64,000 nucleotides of DNA from Streptomyces sp. TRM68367 (lineage in GTDB: Bacteria > Actinomycetota > Actinomycetes > Streptomycetales > Streptomycetaceae), in NCBI RefSeq assembly GCF_014495685.1, contig NZ_JACTVI010000003.1, positions 204,922-268,921 of the forward strand, in the 5' to 3' direction. Of the stretch, positions 60,054 to 64,000 are shown piece by piece. Positions within the stretch are counted from its first letter, which is position 1. Every line of letters starts with the position of its first letter. The position numbers were made by a program, and so were the translations under genes. The notes beneath the pieces are model-generated. The model had not been told where the DNA came from, searched no databases, and was given only the letters and a program-made list of their open reading frames with translations.

Positions 60054-61574
60054 TCAGTGGCTGCCGGTCAGCTGGCCGGCGAGGCGCTCGTGCATGTTCG
60101 CGCTGGGCTTGTTCAGGCCGATGATGGTGACCTTCTTGCCGCGCTGGGCGTACTTGGTCTCGATGGCGTCCAGGGCGGCGACCGAGGAGGCGTCCCAGAT
60201 ATGGGCGTCGGACAGGTCGATGACGACGTCCTCCGGGTCGTCCTTGTAGTTGAACTGGTAGACGAGGTCGTTGGAGGAGGCGAAGAACAGCTCGCCGGTG
60301 ACCGCGTAGACGACCTGGTTGCCGTCGGGGTCGACGACGCCGGAGACCTGGGCGAGGTGGGCGACCCGCTTGGCGAAGATGACCATCGCGGTGATCGAGC
60401 CGACGACGACGCCGATGGCGAGGTTGTGGGTGGCGACCACGCAGGCGACGGTGACGGCCATGACCATGGTCTCGCCCAGCGGCATCCGCCTGAGCGTCTT
60501 CGGGGCGATGGAGTGCCAGTCGAAGGTGGCCACCGACACCATGATCATGACGGCGACGAGCGCGGCCATGGGGATGTCGGAGACGACCGGGCCGAAGACG
60601 ATGCACAGCACCATCAGGAACGAGCCCGCCAGGAAGGTGGACAGGCGGGTGCGGGCCCCGGACACCTTCACGTTGATCATCGTCTGGCCGATCATGGCGC
60701 AGCCGCCCATGCCGCCGAAGAAGCCGGTGATGATGTTGGCGACGCCCTGCCCGATGGACTCGCGGGTCTTGTTGGAGTGGGTGTCGGTGATGTCGTCGAC
60801 CAGCTTGGCCGTCATCAGCGACTCCATCAGGCCGACCAGGGCCATGGCGAGCGCGTAGGGGGCGATGGTGGTCAGCGTGTCCAGGGTGAAGGGCACGTCG
60901 GGCAGACCCGGGACAGGGAGCGAGGACGGCAGCCCGCCCTTGTCACCGACGGCGGGGACGGCGATCCCGGCCGCCACCGTGATCACCGTCAGCACGATGA
61001 TGGAGACCAGGGGCGCCGGGACCACCCTGGTGACCTTCGGGAAGAACACCATCAGCGCCAGGCCGCCAACGACAAGCGGATAGACCGGCCAGGGCACGTC
61101 GTGCAACTCGGGCACCTGCGCCATGAAGATGAGAATGGCGAGGGCGTTGACGAAGCCGACCATCACCGAGCGCGGAATGAACCGCATGAGCTTGGCCACG
61201 CCGAGCGCGCCAAGGACCACCTGGAAGACGCCGCCGAGGATGACGGCCGCGATCAGGTAGCCGAGCCCGTGCTCCCGGTTGAGCGGCGCGATGACCAGCG
61301 CGATCGCGCCGGTCGCAGCGGAGATCATCGCCTTGCGGCCGCCCACGACGGAGATGACGACCGCCATCGTGAAGGAAGCGAACAGGCCGACCGCCGGGTC
61401 GACCCCGGCGATGATCGAGAAGGAGATGGCCTCGGGGATCAGGGCCAGGGCGACGACCAGTCCGGCCAGGACCTCGGTGCGCAGCGCCTTCGGGGAGGCG
61501 AGCCAGTCGGGCTTGACTGTGTTCTTTGAAAAGCGGGCGCGCAGCTTGGGGGCTGTGGACAGCGGTGAGGACAT
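60054..61574 (-). CDS. SulP-family anion transporter with C-terminal STAS domain
   Basis: A 506-residue transporter for sulfate, bicarbonate or similar anions. Transmembrane part: [30 protein letters not shown] (the SulP signature region), [40 protein letters not shown], and [20 protein letters not shown]. The STAS domain at about residues 410-500 ([40 protein letters not shown]) is standard for the family. ATG 61574 has a weak Shine-Dalgarno. The divergent MerR gene at 61984 and a shared 20-bp site at 61841 suggest control by that regulator. Confidence 0.92.
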   Translation of the reverse strand: MSSPLSTAPKLRARFSKNTVKPDWLASPKALRTEVLAGLVVALALIPEAISFSIIAGVDPAVGLFASFTMAVVISVVGGRKAMISAATGAIALVIAPLNREHGLGYLIAAVILGGVFQVVLGALGVAKLMRFIPRSVMVGFVNALAILIFMAQVPELHDVPWPVYPLVVGGLALMVFFPKVTRVVPAPLVSIIVLTVITVAAGIAVPAVGDKGGLPSSLPVPGLPDVPFTLDTLTTIAPYALAMALVGLMESLMTAKLVDDITDTHSNKTRESIGQGVANIITGFFGGMGGCAMIGQTMINVKVSGARTRLSTFLAGSFLMVLCIVFGPVVSDIPMAALVAVMIMVSVATFDWHSIAPKTLRRMPLGETMVMAVTVACVVATHNLAIGVVVGSITAMVIFAKRVAHLAQVSGVVDPDGNQVVYAVTGELFFASSNDLVYQFNYKDDPEDVVIDLSDAHIWDASSVAALDAIETKYAQRGKKVTIIGLNKPSANMHERLAGQLTGSH

Positions 61575-61840
61575 GCAACCGTTTCTGTTCGGGCGCACAC
61601 GTCCAGACCGCTGGACGTCCACGCGCGTCGTACGTGATTCCACAGAAGGCGGGGAATCCCTCCGGCGGCCCGGCCGCCTCGGCGGGGGCCGTGCCGGACA
61701 GGGCGGCAACCCGACGGTTGCCGGTCGGGCATCATTGCCCGGAAGTCTTCGGGTGCCGCCACGGGCCCGGTCGGGGCCCGACGCTACGGCGAGGCCGCCG
61801 CTACCGAGTACTGGACGGCGGAGGCGAGCACACCGAGACT

Positions 61841-61860
61841 CTACCCTGACGTGAGGGCAG
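61841..61860 (-). promoter_or_regulatory. Conserved 20-bp site upstream of the SulP gene
   Basis: CTACCCTGACGTGAGGGCAG matches CTACTCTCACGTGAGGGAAG at 63621-63640 in 17 of 20 positions. On the minus strand it reads into TAGAGT, a plausible -10 box. If used, the SulP mRNA would have a leader of about 250 nt. Confidence 0.45.
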
Positions 61861-61983
61861 AGTGGGACTTGCGGCTTGTGAAACGCAGGTAAACAGGCCT
61901 CAAGATCCTGTGATTGTTCTCACGTAGACTGGTTCACTTCACGTTTTGAAAACCGGCGGACATCCGAAGGAGACGGCGCGGCG

Positions 61984-62397
61984 ATGAGTGAGCGGCAGAT
62001 GCAGATCGGCGAGGTGGCCGAGCGGACCGGTTTGTCGCTGCGCACCATCCGTCACTACGAAGAAGTCGGCCTCGTCATTCCCTCGGCCCGCAGCAAGGGC
62101 GGCTTCCGGCTGTACACGGAGTCCGATGTCGAGCGGCTGATGGTGATCCGCCGCATGAAGCCGCTGGACTTCTCGCTGGAGGAGATGCGCGACCTGCTGG
62201 AGATCACCGACCGGCTCGCCGACACCGGCAACCCGCCCGCGGGCGAGGAGCGGGAGCGGCTGCGCGAACGGCTCGACTCCTACCGCATGGTGGCCGACGC
62301 CCGCTGCGAGACCCTTCGGGTCCGTCTGGAGATGGCCGAGGACTTCGCCGCCACGCTGCGCCGCCGCTTGCCGCCGGGGGTCCGCCCCGGCGCGTGA
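61984..62397 (+). CDS. MerR-family transcriptional regulator
   Basis: A 137-residue regulator. The N-terminal helix-turn-helix and wing are typical (MQIGEVAERTGLSLRTIRHY EEVGLVIPSARSKGGFRLYT); the central coiled-coil (VIRRMKPLDFSLEEMRDLLE) runs to a C terminus without the metal-binding cysteine pairs, except one Cys (DARCETLRV), so a metal effector is not indicated. It is divergent from the SulP transporter gene, which it probably controls. The stretch after its stop contains the first MITE-like element. Confidence 0.88.
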   Translation: MSERQMQIGEVAERTGLSLRTIRHYEEVGLVIPSARSKGGFRLYTESDVERLMVIRRMKPLDFSLEEMRDLLEITDRLADTGNPPAGEERERLRERLDSYRMVADARCETLRVRLEMAEDFAATLRRRLPPGVRPGA

Positions 62398-62486
62398 ACC
62401 GCACCGGAAATCGTGGGGCACGGGCTCCGGGCATCTCTTGCACCACCTCGCGCTCCGCCTGCCGACCGCTCCGTTGGCGAACTAGC

Positions 62487-62592
62487 TAGTGCCCCGGCAG
62501 GCAACGTTCGCCCCGTCGCGACGCCCGGCACGCCCTCTCGCCGCAACCGGACGCCGCTCCTTGACGGGCAAACGTTGCCTGCCGTGGCACTA
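62487..62592. mobile_element. MITE-like element, short copy (106 bp)
   Basis: Ends TAGTGCCCCGGCAGGCAACG and CGTTGCCTGCCGTGGCACTA are inverted repeats with one mismatch. The interior is identical to the ends of the longer copy at 63693-63859 (for example TTCGCCCCGTCGCGACGCCC) but lacks about 60 bp from the middle. No coding capacity. A flanking CTAG/CTAC suggests a short target duplication. Confidence 0.8.
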
Positions 62593-62787
62593 CGCGAGCT
62601 GCACTACTGGGTCGGCGACCGGGACCAGTGGTGTGAGTTCTACGAGCGCACCCTCAACTCCACCAGGAGCAACCCGGATCTGGTCGCCGAGGCCGCCTCG
62701 GGGCGACTGCGTCCGGCCCCGCCCCGCCACTATTACGTCCGGTTAGAGTTCGGGCGCCGATGGATCACTGGACAGGTCCCCCTCGGT
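62593..62787 (+). pseudogene. Gene fragment cut by the MITE, family not recognised
   Basis: Immediately after the element, in good codon use, come ALRELHYWVGDRDQWCEFYE RTLNSTRSNPDLVAEAASGR and HYYVRLEFGRRWITGQVP, then the frame runs into the 3' end of the convergent gene. There is no start codon with ribosome site. The N-terminal part was presumably lost when or after the element inserted. Confidence 0.5.
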
Positions 62788-63571
62788 GGGGCGGCTCCGG
62801 GCGCAGGCGGGCGGCCGGGTCGGAGGAGAGCCAGCCGCGGGCGCCCCAGAAGTCCACGGCCCGGCAGATGGTGCCCACGGCCCGCCGTGCGCGGTCGCTG
62901 TTGTCGCCCCAGTACCCGTCGCACCAGTCGGCCAGCCGCTCGGCGACGCCCTCTTCCTCCAGCACGCTCAGCCGGTTGTGCGAGCCGAGGTGGGTGCCGA
63001 GCAGGAGCATCGCCGTGGCATCGGCCTGGCCGGAGGCTTCGCCCATGAAGGCGGCGATCGCCTGCCGCACGGTGGGCGCCGTGGACGGTGCCCGCGCCGC
63101 CTTCGGCCGGGTCCGCTGGGGGCGGGCCCTGGGCGCCGGCGCCGCGGCGGTGGCCGGCTTCGGCGCCGCCGGTGGGGCGGGCTTGAGCACGGACGTGTCC
63201 GACGGCGGCGCCTGATGGCGCGGCGCGGCGGGGGCCACCGGGGTCTGGGCGACACCGAGGCAGGCGGCGACGTAGTCGCTGGGCACGGGGATGTTCTGGG
63301 AGATCGAGGTCTCCAGCGCGTCGGCGTCGCAGGTCCGGCACAGCGGCAGTTCGCGCCAGCCGATGATGGACAGCTGAGTGCCGCGTGAGTGGCGTGTCAT
63401 GGCCTGCGGCCGGTGCACGATGTCCTGGCCACCGCAGTGCGCACAGCGCAGGCCGCCGCGCATCCACTGCGTGTCGCATGCCAGGCAGGTCACCTTGATG
63501 TCGCCGTCGACCGGTTCTCCGCGCAGTTCCTCGCTCTCACCGCACGAGGGACAGCTCCTCACGCCCGCCAT
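62765..63571 (-). CDS. Zinc-ribbon protein of unknown function
   Basis: A 268-residue soluble protein. Two or more zinc ribbons make up the first 85 residues: VRSCPSCGESEEL, VTCLACDTQW, LRCAHCGGQDIV and LPLCRTCDADAL. A disordered Ala/Pro/Lys-rich linker (residues about 110-165) leads to a helical C-terminal domain (VRQAIAAFMGEASGQADATA; GTHLGSHNRLSVLEEEGVAE; RRAVGTICRAVDFWGARGWL). Zinc ribbons plus a basic linker suggest nucleic-acid binding, but no family is recognised. Its upstream region holds the same 20-bp site as the SulP gene. Confidence 0.75.
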   Translation of the reverse strand: MAGVRSCPSCGESEELRGEPVDGDIKVTCLACDTQWMRGGLRCAHCGGQDIVHRPQAMTRHSRGTQLSIIGWRELPLCRTCDADALETSISQNIPVPSDYVAACLGVAQTPVAPAAPRHQAPPSDTSVLKPAPPAAPKPATAAAPAPRARPQRTRPKAARAPSTAPTVRQAIAAFMGEASGQADATAMLLLGTHLGSHNRLSVLEEEGVAERLADWCDGYWGDNSDRARRAVGTICRAVDFWGARGWLSSDPAARLRPEPPHRGGPVQ

Positions 63572-63620
63572 CGTCCGTCTCCTTCACGGCCGCCCCCACG
63601 GCGGCCGGCCTCGCCAGATT

Positions 63621-63640
63621 CTACTCTCACGTGAGGGAAG
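63621..63640 (-). promoter_or_regulatory. Conserved 20-bp site upstream of the zinc-ribbon gene
   Basis: CTACTCTCACGTGAGGGAAG; on the minus strand it runs into TAGAAT, a near-consensus -10 box about 50 bp before the start codon. Its centre CTCACGTGAG is a perfect palindrome. Confidence 0.5.
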
Positions 63641-63692
63641 GGTGCGGATCTCCACGGGTGCGCAGACGGCGTAGTGCAGCATCGGGCGAACC

Positions 63693-63859
63693 TAGTGCCC
63701 CGGCAGGCAACGTTCGCCCCGTCGCGACGCCCGGCACGCCCTCTCGCCGCACCGGCCGAAAGCCCAAGTGCATCCAGTACGAGGACTTCCGGCCGGCACG
63801 CCGAGAGCACGCACCGGACGCCGCTCCTTGACGGGCAAACGTTGCCTGTCGGGGCACTA
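63693..63859. mobile_element. MITE-like element, long copy (167 bp)
   Basis: Bounded by TAGTGCCCCGGCAGGCAACG and CGTTGCCTGTCGGGGCACTA, with CTAG on both sides. Compared with the copy at 62487-62592 it keeps a middle section containing GCCGAAAGCCCAAGTGCATC. It is too short for a transposase and must have moved in trans. It abuts the presumed insertion sequence at the window's end. Confidence 0.82.
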
Positions 63860-63948
63860 GTGGTGTGTCGCTGCTTAATTACGGTGTGTCTGGTTGGGAG
63901 GTTGGTGTCTGACAGATTCCTTCCCCTTTGCCAGACAGGGCTGTTGTC

Positions 63949-64000
63949 ATGGGTTCGCAGAAGAAGTGGCCGGTCAGGTTGACTGCGCGGGATCGCGAGG
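63949..64000 (+). CDS. Probable transposase, N-terminal fragment (runs off the window)
   Basis: ATG 63949 opens MGSQKKWPVRLTARDRE, which continues beyond the right edge. The basic opening followed by LTARDRE resembles the N terminus of IS630-type transposases; the preceding 90 bp have no gene and include GTCTG...CCAGAC near 63909-63936. With 17 residues visible the assignment is tentative. Confidence 0.4.
   Translation, partial: MGSQKKWPVRLTARDRE

Overview
High G+C coding DNA with near-universal G/C third positions, GTG/TTG starts, Tat-type signal peptides, sugar-hydrolase gene clusters and typical Streptomyces dispersed intergenic repeats point to a Streptomyces (or very close relative) chromosome, probably an accessory or arm region of a linear chromosome because the right half is rich in gene remnants and insertion-element debris. 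No rRNA, tRNA or CRISPR array was recognised.

Region 1 (1-25.6 kb) is an arabinan / L-arabinose / galactoside utilisation island. It holds the end of a zinc alcohol dehydrogenase, a U32-like protein of unknown function, a ChvE/GguAB-type sugar ABC importer, aldose 1-epimerase, a PLP-fold protein that lacks the Schiff-base lysine, two secreted GH43 enzymes (one with a ricin-type lectin domain), a DUF4360 secreted protein, a large Tat-exported GH35 beta-galactosidase, and an operon (22741 down to 16973, minus strand) encoding a second sugar ABC importer, another secreted GH43 arabinanase and a cytosolic GH51 alpha-L-arabinofuranosidase. It closes with an SMP-30 lactonase and an IclR regulator. 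A 16-bp motif (GTTCGRWATNTCG...) recurs five times in front of these transcription units and in front of the IclR gene itself, so it is proposed as the operator of one local regulon.

Region 2 (25.8-39.8 kb): a PucR-type regulator, a 50-aa DUF2613 protein and a DUF3068 protein lead into a tightly coupled operon: GT4 glycosyltransferase, methyltransferase, a 1408-aa DUF3367/AftD-like GT-C arabinofuranosyltransferase homologue, a condensation/PapA-like acyltransferase, a second methyltransferase, a DMT permease, a Trm112-like protein and an FkbM methyltransferase. Most junctions are 4-bp stop/start overlaps. This looks like a machine for making a methylated, acylated envelope glycan and is my best candidate for an undescribed system.

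Region 3 (40-45 kb): a MerR-PP2C phosphatase fusion with a MerR-type dyad in its own overspaced promoter, and a two-gene unit coding a receiver/degenerate-GGDEF/GT2 polysaccharide-synthase fusion plus a membrane O-acyltransferase.

Region 4 (45-64 kb) mixes intact and decayed genes. In a malonate locus only matB is intact, while the GntR regulator, the MatC carrier and the carboxyltransferase have lost large parts. A trypsin-like protease is frameshifted by a perfect 23-bp tandem duplication. Then come an MreB/Mbl-like protein, a sensor-kinase remnant, a STAS-ANTAR regulator, an ars cluster (acr3, arsR, arsC intact; arsO, arsT and an arsM-like gene broken), a Crp/Fnr regulator, a haloacid-dehalogenase-type HAD, an RNase J paralogue, a spermidine-synthase-like protein, a SulP transporter with a divergent MerR gene, a zinc-ribbon protein, two copies of a MITE-like element and the start of a probable transposase at the right edge.
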